Origin: Sedimentibacter acidaminivorans
Lineage (GTDB): Bacteria; Bacillota; Clostridia; Tissierellales; Sedimentibacteraceae
Assembly: GCF_017873955.1 (NCBI RefSeq)
Contig: NZ_JAGGKS010000003.1
Coordinates: 124,001-188,000 of the forward strand
Length of the DNA: 64,000 nucleotides
Direction: 5' to 3'
Shown here: positions 37,784-46,947 of the stretch, piece by piece
Layout: the number at the start of each line of letters is the position of its first letter
Position numbering within the stretch: the first letter of the stretch is position 1
Position numbers and translations under genes: made by a program
Notes under the pieces: model-generated
Seen by the model: the letters and a program-made list of their open reading frames with translations, nothing else
Database searches by the model: none
What the model was told of the DNA's origin: nothing

Positions 37784-37938
37784 CTAACGACTATAATTTA
37801 ACGAAGACAGCTGACACATAAAGTACGCTCCCTACAATAATACTCTTTATTCATTATTATAGGGTCTGCGTTCATACCTTATTAATTTCAAAACAAACAA
37901 CAGTTGTTACAGCAGTTGTATTCTAACTTTCTATCGCT

Positions 37939-39333
37939 CTAAAATTGTATTTTTTCATTAATAAAATTAACTAGGTCGTCAATTTTTATTCTTTCTTGTT
38001 TCATTGTATCTCTATCTCTTACTGTAACCGAATTATCTTCTAACGAATCAAAATCAAATGTTATACAATATGGTGTTCCAATTTCATCATGTCTTCTATA
38101 TCTTTTGCCTATGCTTCCTGCATCATCGTAATCAACATTAAAATGTTTTTGCAAATTAGAATAAAGTTCTTGTGCTTGCTCATTTAATTTTTTAGTTAAA
38201 GGGAATATAGCTGCTTTAAATGGTGCTAACGCAGGGTGTAGTTTAAATACAATTCTATCCGTACCATCTTCTAACTTTTCTTCATTGTAAGCATCTAACA
38301 TAAGTGCTAACATTACTCTATCTGCCCCTAATGATGGTTCTATACAATACGGAACATATTTTTCATTTGTAACAGGGTCTTGATATGATAAATCTTCTCC
38401 TGATGTTGTCATATGAGCTTTTAAATCAAAATCAGTTCTATCCGCTATACCCCAAAGTTCTCCCCAACCAAATGGGAATAAATACTCTATATCTGATGTT
38501 GCGTTGCTGTAGTGGGATAATTCTGCTTGTTCGTGATCTCTAAATCTAACATTTTCTTTTGTCATTCCTAGATTTAAAAGCCAATTCATAGCAAATTCTT
38601 TCCAATAATTAAACCACTGTAAGTCTTCCCCTGGTTTACAGAAAAATTCAAGCTCCATTTGTTCAAATTCTCTAGTTCTAAAAGTAAAATTTCCTGGAGT
38701 TATTTCATTTCTAAATGATTTACCTATTTGGCCTATACCAAATGGTATTTTCTTTCTTGTAGAACGAGCTATATTTTTAAAGTTTACAAATATTCCTTGC
38801 GCTGTTTCTGGTCTTAAAAATATTTCGGATTTTGAATCATCAGTAACTCCTTGGAAGGTTTTAAACATTAGATTAAATTGTCTAATACTTGTAAAATTTG
38901 ACTTCCCACAATCTGGACAAACTAATTTATGTTCTAATATATATGTTTCCATTTCCTGATTTGACCAACCATCTACAACTTGTTCTTGATTATTCTCTGA
39001 CATGTAGTCTTCAATTAACTTGTCCGCTCTAAAACGAGATTTACACTCTTTACAGTCCATAAGTGGGTCGCTAAATCCTCCAACATGTCCTGAAGCAATC
39101 CATGTAGTTGGATTCATTAATATTGCTGAATCAAGTCCTACGTTGTATGGACTCTCTTGAACAAATTTTTTCCACCAAGCTTTTTTAACATTGTTTTTTA
39201 TTTCTACACCTAATGGTCCGTAGTCCCAAGTATTTGCTAATCCTCCATATATTTCTGACCCTGCGAATATTATACCTCTTGATTTTGATAATGCAACAAA
39301 TTTTTCTAATTTACTTTTTTCTGTTTTAGCCAT
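37939..39333 (-). CDS. glyS: Glycyl-tRNA synthetase (single-chain, dimeric type)
   Basis: 464 residues, class II alpha2-type enzyme. Motif 1 near the N-terminus ([18 protein letters not shown]), a zinc site (CKECKSRF and CPDCGK), motif 2 ([33 protein letters not shown], in part) near residue 205 and motif 3 ([18 protein letters not shown]) near 335, then an anticodon-binding domain. It charges tRNA-Gly. Expression is under a glycine T-box leader directly upstream. Confidence 0.97.
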   Translation of the reverse strand: MAKTEKSKLEKFVALSKSRGIIFAGSEIYGGLANTWDYGPLGVEIKNNVKKAWWKKFVQESPYNVGLDSAILMNPTTWIASGHVGGFSDPLMDCKECKSRFRADKLIEDYMSENNQEQVVDGWSNQEMETYILEHKLVCPDCGKSNFTSIRQFNLMFKTFQGVTDDSKSEIFLRPETAQGIFVNFKNIARSTRKKIPFGIGQIGKSFRNEITPGNFTFRTREFEQMELEFFCKPGEDLQWFNYWKEFAMNWLLNLGMTKENVRFRDHEQAELSHYSNATSDIEYLFPFGWGELWGIADRTDFDLKAHMTTSGEDLSYQDPVTNEKYVPYCIEPSLGADRVMLALMLDAYNEEKLEDGTDRIVFKLHPALAPFKAAIFPLTKKLNEQAQELYSNLQKHFNVDYDDAGSIGKRYRRHDEIGTPYCITFDFDSLEDNSVTVRDRDTMKQERIKIDDLVNFINEKIQF

Positions 39334-39400
39334 AACTTCCTCCTGTTATAATATAAATATTTTATGGACTATTAATTTTTATGTATATTTTTAGATAAAC

Positions 39401-39597
39401 AAAAAAATCCTTCATCCCATATAGGGACGAAAGATTAATTCCGCGGTTCCACCCTATTTGATAAGGCATGCCTTATCCTCTTAATCGAAATCGACTCAAA
39501 AGCTCCATTCATCTACATAATTAATATCAGTTTTCACCTTATCTGACTCTCTTTAAATAATATGTAGAATACTCTTCTTTATCACAGTCTTAATATA
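39401..39597 (-). promoter_or_regulatory. T-box leader of glyS
   Basis: The invariant T-box AGGGTGGAACCGCGG lies at 39441-39455 (minus strand). Stem I starts with GACTGTGATAAAGAAGAGTA and the distal GGTGAAAA motif follows. The probable specifier is GGA (39504-39506, before GCTTTTGAG), a glycine codon. A terminator (39401-39433) with seven T follows. Uncharged tRNA-Gly should switch it on. Confidence 0.93.
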
Positions 39598-39602
39598 AAT
39601 AT

Positions 39603-39631
39603 AATTTACCAAATTATATTTAATGTGTCAA
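39603..39631 (-). promoter_or_regulatory. Sigma-A type promoter of the glyS T-box transcript
   Basis: TTGACA (39626-39631), 17 bp, TAAATT (39603-39608) on the minus strand. Confidence 0.65.
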
Positions 39632-39650
39632 GGCATTTTTCATTTCTAAT

Positions 39651-40226
39651 TTAAAATTGGTTAAATGAATCTTTTACGTCTTCAGCGCCTTCAGAAATTG
39701 TATCTTTCATATCATTTGTACTTTCAGAAAATTTGTCCTTCATTTCATTTGTACTTTCAGAAAATGTGCCTTTCATTTCTTCAGCTTTTCTTTTTACATC
39801 TTCCATACCTTTTTCAACCTTTTCATTAACATCTATTACATTACCATCTTCTTGAACTATCTCTACTGAGCATTGTGTTAAAAGTGCAGCCGTTACTCCA
39901 GCTGTAGCAAGGAATGGAGCTAACATTACACCAACTACACCAGCTGTTACAGGTATGTTAACTATTGTTTCATTATTTTTCTTTATTGTAACTTTAGTAG
40001 CATTTCCTTTTTTCAACACTTTTTTTATTTCATCTAAAATTTGTTCACCTTTCATTTTAGCATCGCTTGAATTAAAAGATTTATTTTTATTTTCAATTAA
40101 AATAACTGCTTCTAAAATATCACCATCTGAATCTTCTAATGCTTGTTTCGCAGTTTCATAACTAACATAGGTCCTGTTTACTATTTCATCAATTTTTTTC
40201 AATTTTTCATCATTATTCATATCCAT
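39651..40226 (-). CDS. UBA-like/DUF4342 domain protein
   Basis: 191 residues. Residues 5-45 form a UBA/TS-N-like three-helix domain (VSYETAKQALEDSDGDILEAV), 60-130 contain a DUF4342-type segment with a hydrophobic stretch (VTAGVVGVMLAPFLATAGV), and the C-terminus has 11-residue amphipathic repeats of the type MKDxFSESTND (about 150-185), like LEA or apolipoprotein helices. The function is unknown; membrane or chaperone contact is a guess. It is transcribed on its own between recO and glyS. Confidence 0.7.
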   Translation of the reverse strand: MDMNNDEKLKKIDEIVNRTYVSYETAKQALEDSDGDILEAVILIENKNKSFNSSDAKMKGEQILDEIKKVLKKGNATKVTIKKNNETIVNIPVTAGVVGVMLAPFLATAGVTAALLTQCSVEIVQEDGNVIDVNEKVEKGMEDVKRKAEEMKGTFSESTNEMKDKFSESTNDMKDTISEGAEDVKDSFNQF

Positions 40227-40267
40227 ATCAATTTTCCTTCCTTTTTTCTGTTTTTATACTTTTAATT

Positions 40268-40987
40268 CTACAACAGCTTTAAAGTAACAAAATTATCTTT
40301 ACCTATATGGTAAAATAAATAATTTCTTATTAAACTTAGTACTTTAATAGTAATAATTTCTATTGAGCTGATATCTTCGAATTTAGACTTTAAAATTCTT
40401 TGTAATACTATTATTTCATTATAATCCATATTTATACCACTACCATTTTTTTCACATTCAAAACAATAAAATCCGCCTTCTACTATGGAAAATTTTGCAC
40501 TAGATTTTATTTTAGCACCACATGATATACAATGATAAAAATCCGGTTTATAACCTAAAATTGAAACTAACTTTAATTCATACGCGGCTGTTAACTTTTC
40601 GAAATTTTCATTAAATTGAGATAGACATCTAAGTATTTCTGTTGTCATATAAAATATTTTATATTCCAAATCATTTTCTTGTGCTACATAACTCACCAAC
40701 TCTAATATATAATTTGCATACAAAAATGCATCAATATTATTTCTAATATTGTAAAAGTTATCTACTAATTCTGCTGAGTCGATTATGTACATATCTTTGC
40801 TTTTATATAATATACACTTAGAATATGCAAATAATTGTGATACATTTATAAGTTTAGAGTTGTTTTTTTTACATCCACGAGATAATAATTGTATTTTACC
40901 TTTTGATTTTGACAAAGCATGAAGTATCTTATCATTTTCTTTATAATTAACTTCTTTTAAAATAAGAACCTCTTCTTCGAATATCAT
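40268..40987 (-). CDS. recO: DNA repair protein RecO
   Basis: 239 residues: an N-terminal OB fold (1-80, VLILKEVNYKENDKILHALS) and a helical domain with a zinc site CISCGAK ... GGFYCFEC near residues 155-180. It loads RecA with RecF and RecR. The start overlaps the era stop (ATGA). Confidence 0.94.
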   Translation of the reverse strand: MIFEEEVLILKEVNYKENDKILHALSKSKGKIQLLSRGCKKNNSKLINVSQLFAYSKCILYKSKDMYIIDSAELVDNFYNIRNNIDAFLYANYILELVSYVAQENDLEYKIFYMTTEILRCLSQFNENFEKLTAAYELKLVSILGYKPDFYHCISCGAKIKSSAKFSIVEGGFYCFECEKNGSGINMDYNEIIVLQRILKSKFEDISSIEIITIKVLSLIRNYLFYHIGKDNFVTLKLL

Positions 40988-41874
40988 TTTTTATCATATC
41001 CAAGTGAATGAAGTAGATAATTGTTATCTCGCCAATCTTGTGATATTTTTACCCAAAGCTGTAAATTTACTTGGCTACCTAAAAGTTTTTCAATGTCTTC
41101 TCTGGCGCTTTTACCTATTCCCTTGATCTTCCTGCCATTTTGACCTATTACTATACTTTTGTGAGATTTTTTTTCACATATTATCGTAGCCCTTATATCA
41201 ACTAAATTCTTGTCTCTTCTTTCTTTCATTTCCTCTATTTCGATGGCAATACCATGAGGAACTTCATCTTGAAGATACATTAATGCTTTTTCTCTAATTA
41301 TTTCTGAAACAACAAAACGTTCTGGCCTATCTGTTATATAATCTTCTGGAAAATACAGAGGACCTTGTTTCATGTATTTTTTTATAACTTTAATTAACCT
41401 ATCTACTCCAATATTTTTTAATGCAGATATTGGCATTATGTCATCGAAAACATTATATTCATCAAATTTCTGAGTAATTTTTAACGTATCTTCAAGTTCA
41501 AATTTATCTATTTTATTGATTATTAAAATTTTCTTTGATCTAATATTCTTAATTTTATCTAATATATATTCATCTCCAGGGCCAACTTTATTAAATTCGT
41601 CTGTAATCATTATGAGAACATCCATTTCTTCTAGTGCAGCATCAACCTCTGTATTCATGAATTCACCAAGTTGATTTTTTGCTTTATGGATTCCTGGAGT
41701 ATCCATAAATATAATTTGACATTCATCATCTGTATAAACTGTCCTTATTTTATTTCTCGTTGTTTGAGGTTTATCAGACATTATTGATATTTTTTCACCA
41801 ATCATACTATTCATGAGCGTTGATTTTCCTACGTTTGGTCTTCCTATTATTGTTACGAACCCTGACTTGAACAT
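40984..41874 (-). CDS. era: Ribosome biogenesis GTPase Era
   Basis: 296 residues: G1 GRPNVGKSTLMNSM, G3 DTPGIHKAK, G4 NKID (residues 8-125) and a C-terminal KH domain with VIGQNGRKIKGIGKSAREDI near 245. It binds the 16S rRNA 3' end during 30S assembly. Located in the cdd-era-recO order. Confidence 0.97.
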   Translation of the reverse strand: MFKSGFVTIIGRPNVGKSTLMNSMIGEKISIMSDKPQTTRNKIRTVYTDDECQIIFMDTPGIHKAKNQLGEFMNTEVDAALEEMDVLIMITDEFNKVGPGDEYILDKIKNIRSKKILIINKIDKFELEDTLKITQKFDEYNVFDDIMPISALKNIGVDRLIKVIKKYMKQGPLYFPEDYITDRPERFVVSEIIREKALMYLQDEVPHGIAIEIEEMKERRDKNLVDIRATIICEKKSHKSIVIGQNGRKIKGIGKSAREDIEKLLGSQVNLQLWVKISQDWRDNNYLLHSLGYDKK

Positions 41875-41944
41875 TTTTAATTCCTCTCTAATCTTCTGTA
41901 ATTTATTTTAAGGACATCCCACAAGGACTCCCACAATATTGTAT

Positions 41945-42337
41945 TTATTCTAAATCTTCTGGTCCAAATCCATTTGGCATAAGCTCTGAAATTGTATAAG
42001 TTTTATAAGAATCAATGTTTTTTGCACATAATATTTTTATATCCTTTCCAAATTCAAGTATAAACTGCCTACATACTCCACATGGAAATGATATGCTTTT
42101 ATCGCTTCCTACAACCGCAATTTTCTCTATGTCTTTATATCCTTCTGAAATGCATTTAGATATTGCTACACGTTCAGCACAAATAGTTGGGGAATATGAT
42201 GCTGATTCTATATTACATCCAGTAAAAATTTTCCCACTTCTAGTGTATACAGCCGCACCTACTTTAAAATTCGAATATGGACTATATGATTTTTCTCGCG
42301 CTTCCATTGCAATTTTAATTAATAATTTATCTTCCAT
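41945..42337 (-). CDS. cdd: Cytidine deaminase
   Basis: 130 residues: KVGAAVYT near residue 26, CAERVAISK near 54 and PCGVCRQFILEF near 87 supply the zinc ligands and catalytic glutamate. It deaminates cytidine and deoxycytidine for salvage. In Bacillus dgkA precedes it; that gene is absent here. Confidence 0.96.
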   Translation of the reverse strand: MEDKLLIKIAMEAREKSYSPYSNFKVGAAVYTRSGKIFTGCNIESASYSPTICAERVAISKCISEGYKDIEKIAVVGSDKSISFPCGVCRQFILEFGKDIKILCAKNIDSYKTYTISELMPNGFGPEDLE

Positions 42338-42381
42338 TTCTAATACACCTACCTTGAAATTACTTGTATTTATTATATCAT

Positions 42382-42407
42382 ATAATGATATATATATATA
42401 TCATTAT
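42382..42407. repeat. 26-bp perfect AT palindrome
   Basis: ATAATGATATATATATATATCATTAT (a self-complementary run) lies between cdd and the BTAD gene. It may fold as a cruciform or a weak hairpin after the BTAD gene; there is no T-run, so a terminator role is not supported. Confidence 0.4.
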
Positions 42408-42428
42408 TTCCCAAAATCAGTAAATTGT

Positions 42429-43688
42429 TTAAGGTTTAATTAACGTAAAATATTTTTCTATTTCAATTATTTCTGAACATTCAGAACTATTTACAATATA
42501 TATCTGACCGCTAAATTTATCATAAAATAGCATATATTTAAGAAATTCAAAGGATATTTTATCTATAAAATTAAATTTGTTTATTACAATTTTCAATGTC
42601 GAAACTTCATTTAAAATTCTTAATATTTCAGAAAATGAATTAAATAGCCTTATCTTAAATATGTCTTCATTTAAGAAATTCATATGTTTATTTTTATATA
42701 ATAACGGATTGATTTGAGATATATCTTGCCAAAGGTTAGTATTTATTAAGTCTATATTTTGTTTAGAATATTGTGCTAATAATTTATTTGATAATTCAAC
42801 TAAAAAACTATATTGTAATCTATCAGGACAACAATTTATTAATATTTCATTGAAATTCTGTTTTTCATCTTTGCTAATTTCATATTCCTCTAGTAAATAT
42901 AACTTAGCTTTTTGCCTTGGAATATTTTTATATATATTAGCACTTTTTATTATATTTTCCCATTTTAATAAATCATCAGTAGGTGTAATATTTAGTTCTT
43001 CTCTAAATACATTTACACATTTATTATAATATAATAATGCGTTTATTTTATCATTAATATTTAGATATTGTTTAATTAACTGTATATATAGCTCTTCGTT
43101 ATATGGATTTAACAATAATAGTTGCTTAATAATTTTAATACAATTATTATATTTTTTATCACCTTTATAATATTGTATAAGGGTTCTTAAAACATCTGAA
43201 TACATTTTTTGGAATTCTTCTCTATTATTGTATATCCAATCATTAAATTCTAGACAGTCTTTTATATAAAATCCATCTAAAAAACTTTCTGAATGATTGT
43301 TGCGTATTGTTAACAAATCATCTATATCAAATGATTTGTTTTTTATATTTTCATTTATATTAATTAGTAATTCTATATCAGTAGTTTGTTCAATGCAACT
43401 ATTTATATATATTTCATTGTTTTCTGATATAATAAACTTATCAACATTGTAGTTTTTAAATATTTTGTTTATGGACCATAAATTGTATCTCAAATTATAC
43501 TTTGCTGAACTATCTTCGCTATTTGACCATAACAAGTTTACTATTTTAGTTCTATTTTGTTTCATACCTTTGTTTGATGTTAGAAAACATATTAATCCTA
43601 TGGATTTACTGCTAAATAAATTTGTTATTTCTTCTCCATTAAAAGTAATATTAATTTTTCCCAGCATTTTAACTTTAAGATTATTCAA
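42429..43688 (-). CDS. BTAD-domain (SARP-like) regulator with degenerate ATPase remnant
   Basis: 419 residues. Residues 1-95 are an OmpR-type winged helix (KVKMLGKINITFNGEEI, NLLWSNSEDSSAKYNLRYNL) and 100-240 the bacterial transcriptional activation domain with TPR-like helices (LLLLNPYNEELYIQLIKQYL; LNITPTDDL). The C-terminal part (about 265-419) has LKIVINKFNFIDKISFEFLK near residue 365, which resembles the Walker B region of AAA_16/LuxR-family ATPases, but no P-loop is present and the protein ends soon after. The start is TTG with GAGGTG 7 bases upstream, overlapping the amidohydrolase gene by 8 bp. Target genes unknown; the partner amidohydrolase is a candidate. Confidence 0.75.
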   Translation of the reverse strand: MNNLKVKMLGKINITFNGEEITNLFSSKSIGLICFLTSNKGMKQNRTKIVNLLWSNSEDSSAKYNLRYNLWSINKIFKNYNVDKFIISENNEIYINSCIEQTTDIELLININENIKNKSFDIDDLLTIRNNHSESFLDGFYIKDCLEFNDWIYNNREEFQKMYSDVLRTLIQYYKGDKKYNNCIKIIKQLLLLNPYNEELYIQLIKQYLNINDKINALLYYNKCVNVFREELNITPTDDLLKWENIIKSANIYKNIPRQKAKLYLLEEYEISKDEKQNFNEILINCCPDRLQYSFLVELSNKLLAQYSKQNIDLINTNLWQDISQINPLLYKNKHMNFLNEDIFKIRLFNSFSEILRILNEVSTLKIVINKFNFIDKISFEFLKYMLFYDKFSGQIYIVNSSECSEIIEIEKYFTLIKP

Positions 43689-45261
43689 CGTCCATCACCT
43701 CTGAACTACAATATTCATCACAGCTATATATTATATTACCCTCCTTTATAGTCATCCATACATTAACATCTTTTATATCTTCTTTATTTATTTCAAATAT
43801 ATCCTTATCAAGTACTACTAAATCTGCTATTTTCCCATTTTTTATAGTTCCTTTGACATTTTCTTCATTTGATGCATAAGCAGCATTTGAGGTATACATT
43901 TGAACAGCTTCAAATGTTGATATTGAACTTTTTTGTTTTGGATGGTTTACAGCACTATAAATACCTAAAATTGGATTTATTTCACATACATCGCTGTCTG
44001 AGCCTCCTATTATCATAACTCCTTCATCTATTATTTTTCTAAATCTATTAGAATTTGAATAATAAGACTTACTGAGACTTTTCTCATACAAACCTCCTTT
44101 TCCACCCCATACATATTCAAAAACAGGCTGCATTGAAGGTATAATATTTAAATTTTTACATCTTGTTATATGTTCATCAGATGCAAGTTCAAAATGCTCA
44201 ATTCTATTTCTAAGATTAATTCCTCCAACAGTTTCAGCAGCATATTCATAAGCTGTTAGAACTTGATCTATTGCTCGGTCTCCTATAGCATGTAAAGTTA
44301 TTTGTATGTTGTTTTTTTGAGCTTCTGCAGCAAAATTATTTAATTCATTTTGACTATAATATAAATTTCCATAATTATTATTATCTTTTTTATATGGCTT
44401 TTTTATTGCAGCTGTTTTAGATGCAAAAGAACCATCAATAAAAACATCACCACCTAAGCGTTTTAAATTATTTTCTATTGCATTGTTTATATCAATTGAT
44501 TGATAATATAAAATTATATCTTGTTCAAACTTATTTTTATTATTCTTTACATATTCTGCATCAAGTTTGCTAAATTTATATCCACCTTCCATGGCATGTA
44601 ATGTAGTTACACCTTTTGATTTTGCAACATCTAAGGCTCTTTTTACAGCTTTACCTCTTAGTTTATCATCAAATTTATTTGAAATTCTATTTTTTACAAA
44701 TGCACTTGCTTTTCCAGTTAATATACCTAAAGGTATATTATTTTCATCTCTTGGAACACCTTCAATATCATATGGCATATTCATCTGTAACAATGCTACT
44801 GAATTCAAAGCACTAGTATGAAATTCTATGCTATTTATCCATACTGGATTTTCTGGTGCTATTTTATCTAGTTCTTTTCTTGTAGGAAATCTGTTTTCTT
44901 TTATATTGCTTATATTGTAATGAATCCCCTGAATTAGCTGTCCTTCTTCTGTATTATCAGCCTTGTTTTTTATTTTTTCAAGAACATCACTTATATTTGT
45001 TTCATTACTTAAATCGACACCTAAAATCATACTTATTCCTGTTTGAACCAAATGAACATGACAATCATAAAATCCTGGAATAATTATTTTGTTATGTAAG
45101 TCAATACTCATTTTAGAACGTTTTAATAACGAAACGTATTCATTTTCGTAGCCAGTTTTATATATTTTTCCATCTTTTATAGCTATCCAATTAAAAATTT
45201 CATTTTCCATTGTATATATTTTTGAGTTATAAAAAATTATTGAAATATCTTTTTTTTCCAT
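43681..45261 (-). CDS. YtcJ-like metal-dependent amidohydrolase
   Basis: 526 residues of the amidohydrolase superfamily, Amidohydro_3/YtcJ type: YDCHVHLVQTG near residue 65 (metal His), GVTTLHAMEGG, LHAIGDRAIDQVL near 325, RIEHFELA and GGSDSDVCEINP near 425. Substrate unknown (N-acyl or hydantoin-type amides are possible). The ATG at 45261 is used since GCGGTGA precedes it. It has its own promoter (45291-45319) and is co-transcribed with the BTAD regulator. Confidence 0.87.
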   Translation of the reverse strand: MEKKDISIIFYNSKIYTMENEIFNWIAIKDGKIYKTGYENEYVSLLKRSKMSIDLHNKIIIPGFYDCHVHLVQTGISMILGVDLSNETNISDVLEKIKNKADNTEEGQLIQGIHYNISNIKENRFPTRKELDKIAPENPVWINSIEFHTSALNSVALLQMNMPYDIEGVPRDENNIPLGILTGKASAFVKNRISNKFDDKLRGKAVKRALDVAKSKGVTTLHAMEGGYKFSKLDAEYVKNNKNKFEQDIILYYQSIDINNAIENNLKRLGGDVFIDGSFASKTAAIKKPYKKDNNNYGNLYYSQNELNNFAAEAQKNNIQITLHAIGDRAIDQVLTAYEYAAETVGGINLRNRIEHFELASDEHITRCKNLNIIPSMQPVFEYVWGGKGGLYEKSLSKSYYSNSNRFRKIIDEGVMIIGGSDSDVCEINPILGIYSAVNHPKQKSSISTFEAVQMYTSNAAYASNEENVKGTIKNGKIADLVVLDKDIFEINKEDIKDVNVWMTIKEGNIIYSCDEYCSSEVMDVE

Positions 45262-45290
45262 ATAATTCACCGCCTGATATGATATGTTTG

Positions 45291-45319
45291 AATTTATTTA
45301 AGTGTATCATAATTGTCAA
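45291..45319 (-). promoter_or_regulatory. Sigma-A type promoter of the amidohydrolase gene
   Basis: TTGACA (45314-45319), 17 bp, TAAATT (45291-45296) on the minus strand, directly downstream of the preceding gene's terminator. Confidence 0.7.
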
Positions 45320-45329
45320 TAAAATAAAA

Positions 45330-45370
45330 CAATAAATGGAACATAATTTTAATTTATGTCCCATTTATTG
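45330..45370 (-). terminator. Rho-independent terminator of the DUF3048 gene
   Basis: A 17-bp stem (one wobble) with a 7-base loop, followed by TTTTATTTTA on the minus strand, 6 bp past the stop codon. Confidence 0.8.
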
Positions 45371-45375
45371 CTTTG

Positions 45376-46470
45376 TCATTCTATATTCACTAAATTTATA
45401 TTACTTAATACTTGTATCCAAGTATTTCCTGGATTCAATACTAATTCATCCTGACCTATGTAAAAATTCGTCCTGCTTTTTTCCGATTTCTTATTCCATG
45501 TAATTTCAACTGCTTCGCCGTTTGTTATGTAAATTCCTTCTCCACTTCCTACTGTTTCTATAAATAAGCGACCCTCATTATCAAGAACCTCTTTTGTTGT
45601 TTCTAAAAGCATTATATTTTTTGCTGATAATTGTTTACCATCAAGCTCATCAATATGTTTTTCTCCATCTTTATATCTTTGATATAAACTATTTTCAGTA
45701 TCATACATATAATCAGTAGTATTGAATTTATTATAACTAATACAAATTTTTGCAGCTTTACTTACATTTTTATATTTTTCAGAAATATTAAATGATTTGT
45801 CATTAAATTTATATCCTTCAAATTGAGAATTAATTCTATAACCACGCATTTCTGCTTCATCTCTAATAGATTTTAACACAGTATACATATTGTGTGGAGC
45901 AAATTTACCTGTATCGTAGTATCTCCACATAGCACCACTGTAAAGGCCATCAACATCTGCTACTGATAGTCTGTAAATTTCATTAAATGCATCTTGGCTT
46001 CCACCAACATGTACAAATATTCCATCATTTTCAAGAGCATAATTAACTAAATACGGTCTGGCACTTCTAACAGGTCCAACTCGTTCTGGCTCGCATGCAA
46101 GGAAAACACAAAGATATCTAGTATACGGAAATTCAACTTCACACTCATATATTATTTCTGCTTGGTTCAATCCTGCTTGCCATCTAGCATCTGGATGATT
46201 ATCAATAGAAATTACTACTGGTCTTCGTTGTAACTGTTCCTCGTAATATTTTAATCCATCTAATGGTGAAATTACTTTATTAACATCATCTTCTAAATTT
46301 GTTTCTTCACTTTTGTTTTCTTGAGTTTCTGTTTTTTCTAAATCTAATTTATTTTGTTGTTCAATAATTATATTTTCTTCTTTTGAAACTTCACTATCAT
46401 TTTTTTTACAGGATACTGTAATTGCAATAACAAACAATAACAATATAGTAATTAGTATTTTATTTTTCAT
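45376..46470 (-). CDS. DUF3048 (YerB-like) lipoprotein
   Basis: 364 residues with an N-terminal signal helix and a probable lipobox ending at Cys (ITVSCKK near residue 20), an acidic linker (25-65), then DUF3048 (RPVVISIDNHPDARWQAGLNQAE (in part), GPVRSARPYLVNYA, GGSQDAFNEIY) and the C-terminal YerB domain (ITWNKKSEKSRTNFY). Function unknown; it is on the outer face of the membrane. The ATG at 46470 with GGAG is preferred over one 15 bases earlier. It lies 25 bp after ybeY. Confidence 0.85.
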   Translation of the reverse strand: MKNKILITILLLFVIAITVSCKKNDSEVSKEENIIIEQQNKLDLEKTETQENKSEETNLEDDVNKVISPLDGLKYYEEQLQRRPVVISIDNHPDARWQAGLNQAEIIYECEVEFPYTRYLCVFLACEPERVGPVRSARPYLVNYALENDGIFVHVGGSQDAFNEIYRLSVADVDGLYSGAMWRYYDTGKFAPHNMYTVLKSIRDEAEMRGYRINSQFEGYKFNDKSFNISEKYKNVSKAAKICISYNKFNTTDYMYDTENSLYQRYKDGEKHIDELDGKQLSAKNIMLLETTKEVLDNEGRLFIETVGSGEGIYITNGEAVEITWNKKSEKSRTNFYIGQDELVLNPGNTWIQVLSNINLVNIE

Positions 46471-46494
46471 GTTGTACTCCTTCATTATTTTATT

Positions 46495-46947
46495 TTATTT
46501 AAATAACTGAAGGGATTTCATAACTTCTTTTTCCCTATCCCTCATTTCTTCTTTTTCATCTTCCATCATATGGTCGTAACCAAGCAAATGTAGCATGCTA
46601 TGAACTGTAAGATAAATCATTTCTCGTTCAAGACTATGTCCAAAATTTTTAGCTTGTTCTATTATTTTTTGTGTAGATAGTATTACATCTCCTAACATTA
46701 TAACACCCTCTTGATCCTCTTCATCATCCATGGGAAATGATAATACATCTGTGTCACTATCTACATTTCTATAAATTCTATTGAGTTCTTTAATTTCTTC
46801 ATTAGTTACAAAAGATACACTTACTTCAAAGTTTCCTTCAGCTTGTTCAAACTCAATAGTAGCATTTATGGCTTTTTCTACAGCTTTCATGTTCTCTTCT
46901 TTTATTTCCATAAAGTCTTGTCTATTATCAAACAATACTTCTATCAT
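46495..46947 (-). CDS. ybeY: Endoribonuclease YbeY
   Basis: 150 residues with the zinc-binding HSMLHLLGYDHM (H-x3-H-x5-H) near residue 115 and DVLSFPMDDE near 65. It acts in 16S rRNA 3' maturation and ribosome quality control. Its ATG overlaps the phoH stop (TAATG); the usual gene between them, pgpH, is missing. Confidence 0.96.
   Translation of the reverse strand: MIEVLFDNRQDFMEIKEENMKAVEKAINATIEFEQAEGNFEVSVSFVTNEEIKELNRIYRNVDSDTDVLSFPMDDEEDQEGVIMLGDVILSTQKIIEQAKNFGHSLEREMIYLTVHSMLHLLGYDHMMEDEKEEMRDREKEVMKSLQLFK

Noticed and set aside
42382-42407. AT palindrome as a terminator of the BTAD gene
   Set aside because: It is perfect but made of alternating A and T without a T-run, so it is listed as a repeat only.
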